A stretch of DNA of 64,000 nt from Anaerolineae bacterium. GTDB taxonomy: Bacteria; Chloroflexota; Anaerolineae; Aggregatilineales; Aggregatilineaceae. The stretch is from the NCBI GenBank assembly GCA_023382715.1, contig JAHDWP010000004.1, positions 62,001-126,000 of the forward strand, in the 5' to 3' direction. The notes under the pieces are model-generated. The model was given only the letters and a program-made list of their open reading frames with translations, did not search any database and had not been told where the DNA came from. Below are positions 1-7,724 of the stretch, piece after piece. Position numbers and translations under genes: made by a program. Every line of letters begins with the position of its first letter. Within the stretch, counting starts at the first letter, position 1.

Positions 1-2
1 TT

Positions 3-503
3 CTCTTCCGTCAGCAGCGCCCCGGACTTCGCGGCAGACCCTTCATCCTGCTCAAGTTCCGCACAATGACCGACGCGCGCGATGCAGATGGCAATCTCCT
101 GCCCGATGAGCAGCGCCTTACCTCGTTCGGGCGATTCTTGCGCCGCACCAGCATGGATGAGCTTCCAGAGCTGCTCAACGTCCTGAAGGGAGACATGAGC
201 CTGGTCGGGCCGCGCCCCCTGCTGATGCAGTACCTGGATCGCTACACTTCGGAGCAGATGCGCCGTCATGAGGTCAAGCCGGGCATCACTGGCTGGGCGC
301 AGATCAACGGGCGCAATGCCCTGTCGTGGGAAGATAAATTCGCACTGGATGTGTGGTATATTGATCACCTGTCCCTATGGCTGGATCTCAGGATTATTCT
401 GCTGACGATATGGAAGGTGTTGCGGCGGGAGGGGATCAGCCAGGCGGGTTTCGCGACGATGCCGGAGTTCATGGGGACGGAATCAATTCCCGACATCTCA
501 TGA
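3..503 (+). CDS. Initiating sugar-phosphate transferase (PglC/WcaJ-like), 5' part outside window
   Basis: Membrane-associated enzyme that would transfer a sugar-1-phosphate from a UDP-sugar to undecaprenyl phosphate, the first committed step of a surface glycan. The reading frame is already open at base 3, so the N-terminal membrane segment lies outside the window. Seen in sequence: the KFRTM motif, a DELPELLNVLKGDMSLVGPRP block and PGITGWAQINGRN, all diagnostic of the bacterial sugar transferase family (PF02397). The stop overlaps the ATG of the next gene (ATGA), so the two are translationally coupled. Followed by PglD- and PglE-like genes, which suggests a diacetamido-trideoxyhexose (bacillosamine-type) sugar; that substrate is an inference. 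Confidence 0.93.
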   Translation, partial: LFRQQRPGLRGRPFILLKFRTMTDARDADGNLLPDEQRLTSFGRFLRRTSMDELPELLNVLKGDMSLVGPRPLLMQYLDRYTSEQMRRHEVKPGITGWAQINGRNALSWEDKFALDVWYIDHLSLWLDLRIILLTIWKVLRREGISQAGFATMPEFMGTESIPDIS

Positions 504-1129
504 GTGGTATTCTGATCATAGGCGCAGGTGGGCATGGCAAAGTTGTGGCTGATATTCTTCTGAGGCAGTCCATAGCGGTCTTGGGCTTTCTGGATGATGA
601 TCCGGCCATGTGGGGGACTTTTCGCCTGGGCTTACCGGTTTTAGGTGCTATTAACACCTTCTCAGATTATTCCCCGGAAGGGCTGATTATAGGCATTGGC
701 TCAAATGTGATGCGCCGTGAGATTGTTAGGCGCCTCGGCAGCCTGGCGTATGATCTCTGGCAACCGGCTGTCCATCCCGAAGCGATTATTGCTCCATCAG
801 CGAGCATTGGACGGGGGACAGTGATCGCAGCCGGAGCAGTGGTGAATCCTGACACATGTCTGGGAGATCATGTCATCATCAACACGGGCGCTACGGTTGA
901 CCACGATTGCTATATAGGCGATTTCGTGCATATCGCCCCCGGCGCACATATGGCTGGCAGCGTTCGTATAAGCGAGGGAGCCTTGTTGGGAATAGGTAGT
1001 GTAGCGATTCCTGGCAGTGCCATTGGTGAGTGGGCAACAGTCGGCGCCGGCGCTGTGGTGCTAGGCAATATCCCAGGCCACGCGATCGCCGTAGGCGTCC
1101 CTGCGCGCTGGAGCTTCAAAGGAGAGTAG
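500..1129 (+). CDS. PglD/NeuD-like sugar O/N-acetyltransferase
   Basis: Acetyl-CoA-dependent acetyltransferase of the NeuD/PglD family, expected to acetylate the amino group of a UDP-4-amino-sugar. The 209-residue protein begins with a Rossmann-like nucleotide-binding motif (ILIIGAGGHGKVV), followed by a left-handed beta-helix of hexapeptide repeats from about residue 95 and a TVDHDC segment whose His matches the catalytic base of the family. An ATG at 500 is chosen because it overlaps the preceding stop by four bases; an upstream in-frame start at 377 would run through the transferase gene. The PglE-like aminotransferase follows seven bases downstream, supporting one sugar-modification operon. 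Confidence 0.9.
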   Translation: MSGILIIGAGGHGKVVADILLRQSIAVLGFLDDDPAMWGTFRLGLPVLGAINTFSDYSPEGLIIGIGSNVMRREIVRRLGSLAYDLWQPAVHPEAIIAPSASIGRGTVIAAGAVVNPDTCLGDHVIINTGATVDHDCYIGDFVHIAPGAHMAGSVRISEGALLGIGSVAIPGSAIGEWATVGAGAVVLGNIPGHAIAVGVPARWSFKGE

Positions 1130-1136
1130 GCTGTCC

Positions 1137-2249
1137 ATGCACATCCCCATGTCCTCCCCCGACATCACAGCCGCAGAGATCGCTGCCGTCAACGCGGTGC
1201 TCAGCACCCGCTGGCTGAGCATGGGGCCTAAGATTGACGAATTTGAGCAGGCGTTCGCCGCACAACTGGGCGTTCAGCACGCCATCGGTGTCAACTCCGG
1301 CACGAGTGGGCTGCATCTGGCCATGATCGCCGCAGGCATTAGCGACGGGGACGAGGTGATCACCCCCTCGTTCAGCTTCATCGCGTCGGCCAACTGCGTG
1401 CTCTACGAGCGTGGCAGACCGGTTTTTGTTGACATTGACCCGCTCACTGGCAACATGGACCCGTCGCGAATCGCGGAGGCCATCACCGAGCGCACGAAAG
1501 CGATCATCCCGGTCCATGCCTTCGGCCAGCCCGCCGATATGGACCCGCTTCTCGCCATCGCGCGTGCGCACAACCTCTGCGTGATCGAAGACGCCTGTGA
1601 AGCCTTTGGCGCAGAGTACAAGGGGCGTCGCGCGGGGACGCTCGCTGATGCCGCGGTGTTTGCCTTCTATCCCAACAAGCAGATGACTACCGGGGAAGGC
1701 GGCATGATCGTCACCGACAATGCGGCGTGGGCTGGCCTTTTCAACAGTCTGCGCAACCAGGGCCGGGACGTCTTCGACGGCTGGCTCAACCATACCCGCC
1801 TGGGCTACAATTATCGCATGGATGAGATGAGCGCCGCGCTCGGCCTGGCCCAACTGAAGCGCATCGAGGAGCTTTTGCAGAAACGGGCGCAGGTAGCGGC
1901 CTGGTACAACGAGCGCATTGACGAGATACCCGGCCTGGAGAAACCCTATATCGCTCCGACCACGACGCAGATGAGCTGGTTCGTCTATGTTATCCGCTGC
2001 GGTGCTGGCGTTGATCGCAACAGTCTCATCGAGCACCTGGGAGAGCAGGGCATCCCCTCCCGCGCCTATTTCACACCGATCCACCTGCAGCCCTTTTATC
2101 AGCAGCAGTTCGGCTGGCGGCGCGGTGACCTGCCGCACACTGAGCAGGCGGGCGATACCTTCCTGGCACTCCCCTTCTCCGGCGTGATGACTGAGGAGCA
2201 GGTGGAGTACGTCTGTGAGAAGCTGCGCGAGGGGGTGGCGCAGGCGTGA
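1137..2249 (+). CDS. DegT/DnrJ/EryC1/StrS (PglE-like) sugar aminotransferase
   Basis: PLP-dependent aminotransferase acting on a nucleotide-linked 4-keto sugar, the step before PglD acetylation. At 370 residues it is the usual family length. It opens with IPMSSPDIT, has the VNSGTSGLHLA cofactor loop near residue 52, the EDACEAFGAEYKG segment near 151, and the Schiff-base lysine K181 in FYPNKQMTTGEGG. A second in-frame ATG at 1149 is a possible alternative start. Order transferase-acetyltransferase-aminotransferase matches bacillosamine-type clusters; the dehydratase (PglF) is not in the window. Confidence 0.92.
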   Translation: MHIPMSSPDITAAEIAAVNAVLSTRWLSMGPKIDEFEQAFAAQLGVQHAIGVNSGTSGLHLAMIAAGISDGDEVITPSFSFIASANCVLYERGRPVFVDIDPLTGNMDPSRIAEAITERTKAIIPVHAFGQPADMDPLLAIARAHNLCVIEDACEAFGAEYKGRRAGTLADAAVFAFYPNKQMTTGEGGMIVTDNAAWAGLFNSLRNQGRDVFDGWLNHTRLGYNYRMDEMSAALGLAQLKRIEELLQKRAQVAAWYNERIDEIPGLEKPYIAPTTTQMSWFVYVIRCGAGVDRNSLIEHLGEQGIPSRAYFTPIHLQPFYQQQFGWRRGDLPHTEQAGDTFLALPFSGVMTEEQVEYVCEKLREGVAQA

Positions 2250-2250
2250 T

Positions 2251-2469
2251 AGTGCCTGCGTGCTGGACGTGCGTCCGGGTATCACCAGTCTCGCCTCGAT
2301 CGAGTACCGCAATGAAGAAGCCATCCTGCACGGCCCCGACTGGGAACAGCGCTACATCCGCGAAGTCCTGCCCGCCAAGCTGGCCATTGACCTGCGCCAC
2401 GTGCGGCAGGCCACCCTCTTCGACGACATTCTGATCGTCCTGCGCACGCTCCTCGCTTTGTTCCGCTAG
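2251..2469 (+). pseudogene. C-terminal remnant of a second sugar transferase
   Basis: An open frame overlapping the end of the aminotransferase gene encodes, from about 2254, VRPGITSLASIEYRNEEAIL and a tail ending in LRTLLALFR. This matches only the last ~70 residues of bacterial sugar transferases (the PGIT.LAS.xYR.EE block). No start codon or catalytic DELPQ/GDMS region precedes it, so it is most likely a decayed piece left by a deletion. It lies just before the first insertion-sequence fragment, so the deletion may be linked to that element. Confidence 0.7.
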
Positions 2470-2512
2470 ACCCTTCCCAATATTTCCCTGGTATCCGTCT
2501 TGATAAAAATAT

Positions 2513-3049
2513 GGTAATGTCCGTATACTTCTGTAAAAACAAGGAGGCGTGAGCTACCATTCGTTTGTCCAAGAACGAATCCCGCGAGGGGAAAGGGAGC
2601 ACACGCCATGAGCACGAAGATACCGCCGAGCGAGCGCATTCGGCAACTACTGGAAGGCTATCTACAAGGCGGCTACCAGCACAGCGAACAACCGGCCAGC
2701 GACTTTCTGAAGCTGGCGGCGCAGATGGTGGCGCAGGAAGCGCTGGAACAGGAAGTGACCGACTTTCTGGGGCGCGAGCGGTACGAACGCCAGGAAGAGG
2801 CGGTCGGGTATCGCAACGGCTACAAGCCGGGCCGAATGCGCAGTGCGGAGGGCGAGATCGAGCTATCGGTGCCGCAGGTCCGCGAAACCGAGCAGCCGTA
2901 TCGTTCCCGGCTGATGGAGTTCTTCAAGGGCAACACGGATGTGCTGGATTACCTGGTGCTGCAGATGTACACCCGTGGTCTGTCGACGCGTGACGTGGAA
3001 GACGCCTTCCGGGATCCAGTGACCGGTGAACCCTTGCTGGGCCGCACTA
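2513..3049 (+). mobile_element. IS256-type element, left-end fragment 1
   Basis: The left end is set by comparison with the second copy: both become nearly identical from GGTAATG onwards (2513 and 3989), through the leader and the first codons of the transposase. The element stops matching an IS256 transposase after LLGRT, near 3049, where unrelated DNA begins. No right end is present. The leader contains a perfect 7-bp inverted repeat (2559-2565 with 2574-2580). Confidence 0.75.
2559..2580 (+). promoter_or_regulatory. Hairpin in IS leader, copy 1
   Basis: ATTCGTT pairs with AACGAAT across an 8-base loop. The stem is conserved in the second copy (4035-4056) although the loop differs, which suggests the structure matters, perhaps to limit transposase translation. 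Function is inferred. Confidence 0.45.
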
Positions 3050-3093
3050 ACGCGATTGGGGAAATAATATGGCACGTCTGGACACCTCGTTAG
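2608..3093 (+). pseudogene. IS256/Mutator transposase, N-terminal fragment
   Basis: Starts with MSTKIPPSERIRQLLEGY and continues through the conserved EVTDFLGRERYER and YRNGYKPGR segments, typical of the first ~150 residues of IS256-family transposases (about 400 residues when complete). The catalytic DDE residues are missing. From about codon 148 the frame leaves the family and ends inside the next gene, so this copy cannot transpose on its own. Confidence 0.85.
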
Positions 3094-3569
3094 AACAGGC
3101 AGGCGCAGAATTTCTGGTCCTTGGTCGCCTGCTGATCGAGGGTATACAGGCTTTCAAGGCATATACTAATTTCCCCGGCTATGACATCATTGCGACCAAC
3201 CCGGAGAAGAATCTTTCCTGTCGCATTCAGGTCAAGAGTCGCTGGGCCACCGATTATGATGGTGGTTTTCCGATTCGCAACTTTGATTGCGATTTTGTGG
3301 TTTTGGTTGCCCTTAACAGGGGATATCGGGGTTATCGTCGTCGCAAAAAATCTGCCGCAGATGATAACGGTCGTCGCGAACCGCAGTTCTATGTGATGCC
3401 AGTCGAGATCGTGCAACTTGCGCAGGACCCGAAAAGTGGTTGGGGAAAAGTGTTCTTGCGGCGAATGGATGAACCAACACAATATCTAAGCAACTGGAGT
3501 CTCGTGCGCGAGTTTCTTCAGTATGAGGATACAGAAGCAAATGGAGATCGGCAACTGGATATGGGTTGA
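3069..3569 (+). CDS. Small predicted PD-(D/E)xK-type nuclease/DNA-binding protein
   Basis: A 166-residue protein of unknown exact family. The segment [14 protein letters not shown] followed by CRIQVKSRW has the spacing of a PD-(D/E)xK nuclease core (D39, then Q54-x-K56), as in restriction-like and DUF4365-like proteins. No membrane segment or signal peptide is visible. The start lies at the junction with IS fragment 1, so the N terminus may be slightly altered, though GGGGAAAT upstream of the ATG could serve as a ribosome site. It overlaps the truncated SNF2 helicase frame that follows, suggesting the two were one two-gene defence or repair module. Confidence 0.6.
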   Translation: MARLDTSLEQAGAEFLVLGRLLIEGIQAFKAYTNFPGYDIIATNPEKNLSCRIQVKSRWATDYDGGFPIRNFDCDFVVLVALNRGYRGYRRRKKSAADDNGRREPQFYVMPVEIVQLAQDPKSGWGKVFLRRMDEPTQYLSNWSLVREFLQYEDTEANGDRQLDMG

Positions 3570-3993
3570 AAGCGAGAGTTCCGCAGCAAAGGTCGTGGAC
3601 ATTCAGACACTCTGGGGAAAGACGACCTGCCATGTCTGGTTGCCAGGTCGAAATGAGATTAAGATCTTACCAGTAGAACATGTTGCTCCGCTCAATAGTC
3701 AAAATGCTGCTCTTTCCGAAGATCATGTTATTTATATTGCAGCAGCTGCGCGCATTGCCGATGCATTGAATGGCGACATCCTGCTTGCGCCGCTGTCATC
3801 ATCGATCATCCCTCTTCCCCATCAACTGTATGCACTCTCCCAGGTCATATCTGGTGAACGGATACGATACCTTCTCGCTGACGAGGTAGGTCTGGGTAAA
3901 ACCATTGAAGCTGGTTTGATATTGCGGGAGTTGAAATTACGGGGCTTAGTACGGCGAGTTTTAGTAGTCGTACCCAAAGGTGACAACCGGTAA
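3541..3993 (+). pseudogene. SNF2/DEAD-type helicase truncated by IS fragment 2
   Basis: Only the first ~149 residues remain. An N-terminal domain ([12 protein letters not shown]...) is followed by the helicase Q-like motif [11 protein letters not shown] and Walker A in [14 protein letters not shown], as in RapA- and DrmD-like SNF2 helicases of roughly 900-1100 residues. The frame runs into GGTAATG of the second IS copy and stops there, losing the DEAH box and the second RecA lobe. The ATG at 3541 fits the family; an in-frame start at 3523 overlaps the nuclease gene further. The product should be inactive. Confidence 0.75.
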
Positions 3994-4264
3994 TGCCCGT
4001 ATACTTCTGTAAAAACAAGGAGGCGTGAGCTACCATTCGTTTGTCTGAGAACGAATCCCGTGAAAGGGAAAGGGAGCACACGCCATGAACGCAAAGATAC
4101 CGCCGAGCGAGCGTATTCGGCAACTGTTGGAAGGCTATCGGCAAGGCGGCTACCAGCACAGCGAGCAACCGGCCAGCGAGTTTCTGAAGCTGGCGGCGCA
4201 GATGGTGGCGCAGGAAGCGCTGGAACAGGAAGTGACGGATTTCCTCGGGCGAGACCGTTACGAG
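3989..4264 (+). mobile_element. IS256-type element, left-end fragment 2
   Basis: Second copy of the same left end, in the same orientation as fragment 1, with the same leader hairpin and transposase start. Similarity ends after the codons for GRDRYE near 4264. It interrupts the SNF2 helicase gene at 3989. Bases 4265-4351 downstream hold nothing recognisable. Confidence 0.75.
4035..4056 (+). promoter_or_regulatory. Hairpin in IS leader, copy 2
   Basis: Same ATTCGTT/AACGAAT stem as at 2559-2580, with loop TGTCTGAG in place of TGTCCAAG. Confidence 0.45.
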
Positions 4265-4312
4265 GCTACAGTTCATCCTTGTCGAACTGGCGGCGGGAGC
4301 TGGCTGCCGTGA
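4085..4312 (+). pseudogene. IS256 transposase, short N-terminal fragment
   Basis: About 60 residues (MNAKIPPSERIRQLLEGY to GRDRYE) nearly identical to the fragment at 2608, then unrelated sequence to a stop at 4312. Too short to function. Differences from copy 1 (for instance N-A-K for S-T-K after Met) show that the two copies are diverged siblings, not a very recent duplication. Confidence 0.85.
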
Positions 4313-4351
4313 CGTTGCATGAGAGATGACGCGGGCGTCCAGCGGAGCGGC

Positions 4352-7300
4352 TCAATCCGCCTCAAAACCATGACTGCCGAATCTCAAGGTCCGACTATTC
4401 TCGCCAATCGTTCGCACAGTCGCTTCGTCAAAACCATCCGCGCGACGCGCGCTGATTTCCAGGTGAATCTCAACCTCGCAGCCGGTCAGGCTCGTCAGGC
4501 GCTGAATGACTTCTTCCACGACTAACCCGATTTCCCGGTTCACACGCTGGGGATCAATGGCCACAGTTCCATAATAACGGGTGAGCGTGGGCGGTATGTG
4601 CGCATCCGGTTCGGATTTAGCCCTCGTGGTTTTGGGTTGGACAACCGCAACCTGTTCGCCCTCGCGCAACTCGGCAGCAACTTTGGCTGCGTCAGCACGT
4701 GCCTGATCCTCGTTGATTTGGCTCTGTGCCACAGCGGGATGGACCAGCACACTCTCATCATCAAAATAGATGCTGCTGGCGCTGCGGAAAGCCAAGCCGC
4801 TGAAACGTCCATCTTTCACCTGAGTTGCATAGGCAAATGGCGCATCCAGGCGATTGATACCATCCCGCGCCGCATTTTGCAGCACACTGTCATCGAGCAG
4901 CCGAGGCAAGTAGCAATAGCGGGCGAAGTAGTCCCATAACTGCCTGAGTCCGATGTATCCGTGCTCGCCCCACAGGTTGAAACGATCCAGCTCCATGCGC
5001 AGGTTGTCAGGCGACCAGGCCGGAATCAGCGCTTCGCTCTGGTGCAGTTTGCGCGCTGCACGCAGGTAGAAGCTCTCATCGCCGCTGATGCGAGCAGCCT
5101 GCCACTCAATGACCCCAATCGGCTCCGGCTGGTACGGCATGAGCAGCCAGCTATACGTTTCCATCAGGCGATGTTCGACGGTCTCCAGGGTGCGCGCAAG
5201 TTGCGCCTGCACCTGTTTACGCTGCTGGGCATCCAGGTTAAGCTGCTCCTCATCGTCACGAATGGACGACCAGGCCAGATACTCGCGCACAGCTTCCCGC
5301 AGCGCTTCGACATCGCCCTGATCCGCCGCGATGAAAACCAGCATGTTACGATAGAGACGCGGGGAATTACCCCGCTCCTCTAGGATTTTCTGAGCAAACC
5401 GCAGCGCTTCCGAATCGCCATTGGTACGTTTATGACTGTGATCTGGGTGCAATACAACGACCCGCGCCTGCGGCTCGTCAATCACATCCGACGTCTGAAG
5501 CGGCGCGACGTGCGCTCCGTCGAAATCGCGTGTGCGCGGCACTTTCTTCAACCGGATCACGATATCCTGGTTTACCACATCGGGTGAGATATTTTGTGCG
5601 CGGTCGCGGGCCAGGCGGTTGACGGTAGGGCGCGTATCGTACCAGTAGCGGCTGCCGTCGGTGTAGAGGTAGGTGAGCTGGTTGCTCATGCGTTTGAGAG
5701 CATCGCCGAACACGGGAACTGGCTCACCGGGCTGTACCGTCGCCAGCCGGATGCGCACTTCCTCCACGCCGCGCACAGTCTGAGCAGCCACCGAAGGCGC
5801 ACTGCCGATGAAAATGCTGCGGGCCACACGGCGGCAGGCAGTGTACTTGCCCAATGTGGGCACATTATTGTCAATCTGGAAGGGGCGCGATTCAGTCCCA
5901 TCAATGTCGGCATCTGTCACCCCTGACCATGTCTCCGGCAGATAGTGCAGCAGTTCGTTGCGAACAGATGCTGCATCCAGGGGGAGCGTGCCGGGCAGAA
6001 TCAGCAGCGATTGATCGCCGCGCGCCCACAACTCGTGGATCACTGCCGCCATCAGGCGCAGCACGCCGCGCGTGCGCTGGAAACGATCCAGCGTAGACCA
6101 GTCATGATACAGCCGGTCGAAGAGTTCCGGGTGAATGGGGTAGGCGGCGCGCATTCGCCCCAGGTACTCGCGCTCGGAGACGGGCGAGGGGAAATCGTCC
6201 CGGTTGTCGTAGTACATGGCCGCGAACGCATCCAACACCGCATCCCGCGCCGCGTAATCCATCTCGCTGGCGAACAGGCGGCGGCGCACGATCTCGAAGC
6301 CCTCAGTGGCCGTGATGGGTCGCCACGCGGCTTCCATACGCTCAACAATTTTCGAGAGGGTGTTCAGCGTCTCCTGGCCACCTTCGCCGCCGATCTCGAT
6401 GCGTGACTGCGGAATCGAGACGATCAGCAGCGAATCCGACGAGCGCCGCACGGCTTCGGTCAGCGATTGCACGAAGCTCATGACCGAGTCGAACGTCCCG
6501 GCGGGCAAATTGTCGGTGTGGTAGAGGTTGCGCGCGTAGGCGACCAACTCATCCATGATGATCAGGCAGGGGCCGTAGGTTTCCAGCAGATCAACGAGGG
6601 TATCCGAGCCGGGATTCACCCCGTTGAGGTCGGCATTTTCGACCAAACGATAACCGCCAACACCACCGAGTTGATAAGCCAGTTCGCCCCACAGCGTGCG
6701 CGTCGTGCAATCCTCGTAGACGCGCGGATCGGCGGGGTTGAGCGCCTGGCCAACCAGCACCGCCCGGTTCGCTTCCGGCGGGTCAATGTCGCCGATTTCT
6801 TCTGCGATCCGCTCACCGCCGACAATGTCGGACAGCTTGCTGATTTCGCCCCCGACCAGGTGATACAGCGCCAGCATACTGTGTGTTTTCCCGCCACCGA
6901 AGGCGGTCTGCACCTGGACGACCGGATCACCGGCCTGACCCGTCAGCCGCCGGATGCCGTTGGTGATCAGGGCCAGCAGCCCCTCGGTGAGGTAGGTGCG
7001 GCGGAAGAACTCGCGCGGGTCTTGGTATTCCGGCGCAGCGTGACCGGCCAGCACCTGCGACAGGTCGGCGGTGAACTCGGCCTGCATGTAGCGCCCACTT
7101 GCCACGTCGGGATGGGGCTGCACGACCTGCCGCCAGGGTTTGAGGCCCGGTGTGGTGGTGCGGCGCCTATCTTCATCCAAGGGGCCGGTAACCTTCTTGG
7201 ACTTGTGCGCTTCGGCTTCGTAGCGCAGACGCAGCAAATCCTGGCTGATGAGCTGCACCTCGGCCATTTGATCGCCCGCGCTGATCGCCCCCAGCAGCCG

Positions 7301-7687
7301 CGCGGCGGTATCGGCTACGCGGTAGGCATCGTCATTGCTGAACGCGCGCTGATGCGCCCAGGCGTTGCGCGCTTCCATCAATTCGCTGACGTAGGAGCGC
7401 TCCGCGTACCCCAGTTTTTCGCGGAAAACCTCGTTCCAGCGCCGCCACATCAGGTTCAGCCAGCCGTGCGCATCTACATGTTCCAGCAGCGTATCTTCGA
7501 CGTTGCCTGCGCTCAGCACGACATCTCGCGGCAGCTCGTAGGCGCTGGTACGCAGCGCGTCGTCAATCTCGCGCGCATATCCGCTGCCCTTGTACACCAG
7601 CTTATACTCGCGCAGCACGAACGGCCCCAGGCCCTCTTTGAGCAGGTCCAACACCCGCGCGACACGATCTCGATTGCTGGTCGCCAT
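4352..7687 (-). CDS. Antiphage-type DUF499 AAA ATPase with N-terminal Swt1-like HEPN domain
   Basis: Large (1111 residues) P-loop ATPase that accompanies DUF1156 methyltransferases and SNF2 helicases in defence islands. Residues ~75-135 resemble a Swt1-type HEPN domain and contain the Rx4H motif R107-N-A-W-A-H112 expected of an RNase. Walker A is TAFGGGKTHS (about 261-270) and Walker B is CLIIMDELVAYAR (about 374-386), as in DUF499. The long C-terminal part has no obvious motif. It is the last gene of the minus-strand operon, 37 bases after the methyltransferase. It probably acts as the nucleotide-dependent sensor or effector motor; that role is inferred from the neighbours. Confidence 0.88.
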   Translation of the reverse strand: MATSNRDRVARVLDLLKEGLGPFVLREYKLVYKGSGYAREIDDALRTSAYELPRDVVLSAGNVEDTLLEHVDAHGWLNLMWRRWNEVFREKLGYAERSYVSELMEARNAWAHQRAFSNDDAYRVADTAARLLGAISAGDQMAEVQLISQDLLRLRYEAEAHKSKKVTGPLDEDRRRTTTPGLKPWRQVVQPHPDVASGRYMQAEFTADLSQVLAGHAAPEYQDPREFFRRTYLTEGLLALITNGIRRLTGQAGDPVVQVQTAFGGGKTHSMLALYHLVGGEISKLSDIVGGERIAEEIGDIDPPEANRAVLVGQALNPADPRVYEDCTTRTLWGELAYQLGGVGGYRLVENADLNGVNPGSDTLVDLLETYGPCLIIMDELVAYARNLYHTDNLPAGTFDSVMSFVQSLTEAVRRSSDSLLIVSIPQSRIEIGGEGGQETLNTLSKIVERMEAAWRPITATEGFEIVRRRLFASEMDYAARDAVLDAFAAMYYDNRDDFPSPVSEREYLGRMRAAYPIHPELFDRLYHDWSTLDRFQRTRGVLRLMAAVIHELWARGDQSLLILPGTLPLDAASVRNELLHYLPETWSGVTDADIDGTESRPFQIDNNVPTLGKYTACRRVARSIFIGSAPSVAAQTVRGVEEVRIRLATVQPGEPVPVFGDALKRMSNQLTYLYTDGSRYWYDTRPTVNRLARDRAQNISPDVVNQDIVIRLKKVPRTRDFDGAHVAPLQTSDVIDEPQARVVVLHPDHSHKRTNGDSEALRFAQKILEERGNSPRLYRNMLVFIAADQGDVEALREAVREYLAWSSIRDDEEQLNLDAQQRKQVQAQLARTLETVEHRLMETYSWLLMPYQPEPIGVIEWQAARISGDESFYLRAARKLHQSEALIPAWSPDNLRMELDRFNLWGEHGYIGLRQLWDYFARYCYLPRLLDDSVLQNAARDGINRLDAPFAYATQVKDGRFSGLAFRSASSIYFDDESVLVHPAVAQSQINEDQARADAAKVAAELREGEQVAVVQPKTTRAKSEPDAHIPPTLTRYYGTVAIDPQRVNREIGLVVEEVIQRLTSLTGCEVEIHLEISARRADGFDEATVRTIGENSRTLRFGSHGFEAD

Positions 7688-7724
7688 AATGCTATTACCC
7701 CTCCAAAGGCTTATTCATGCCCCG

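Noticed and set aside
2513-4264. Composite transposon with two flanking IS copies
   Set aside because: Both copies are left-end fragments in the same orientation without right ends, so they cannot mobilise the segment as a unit.
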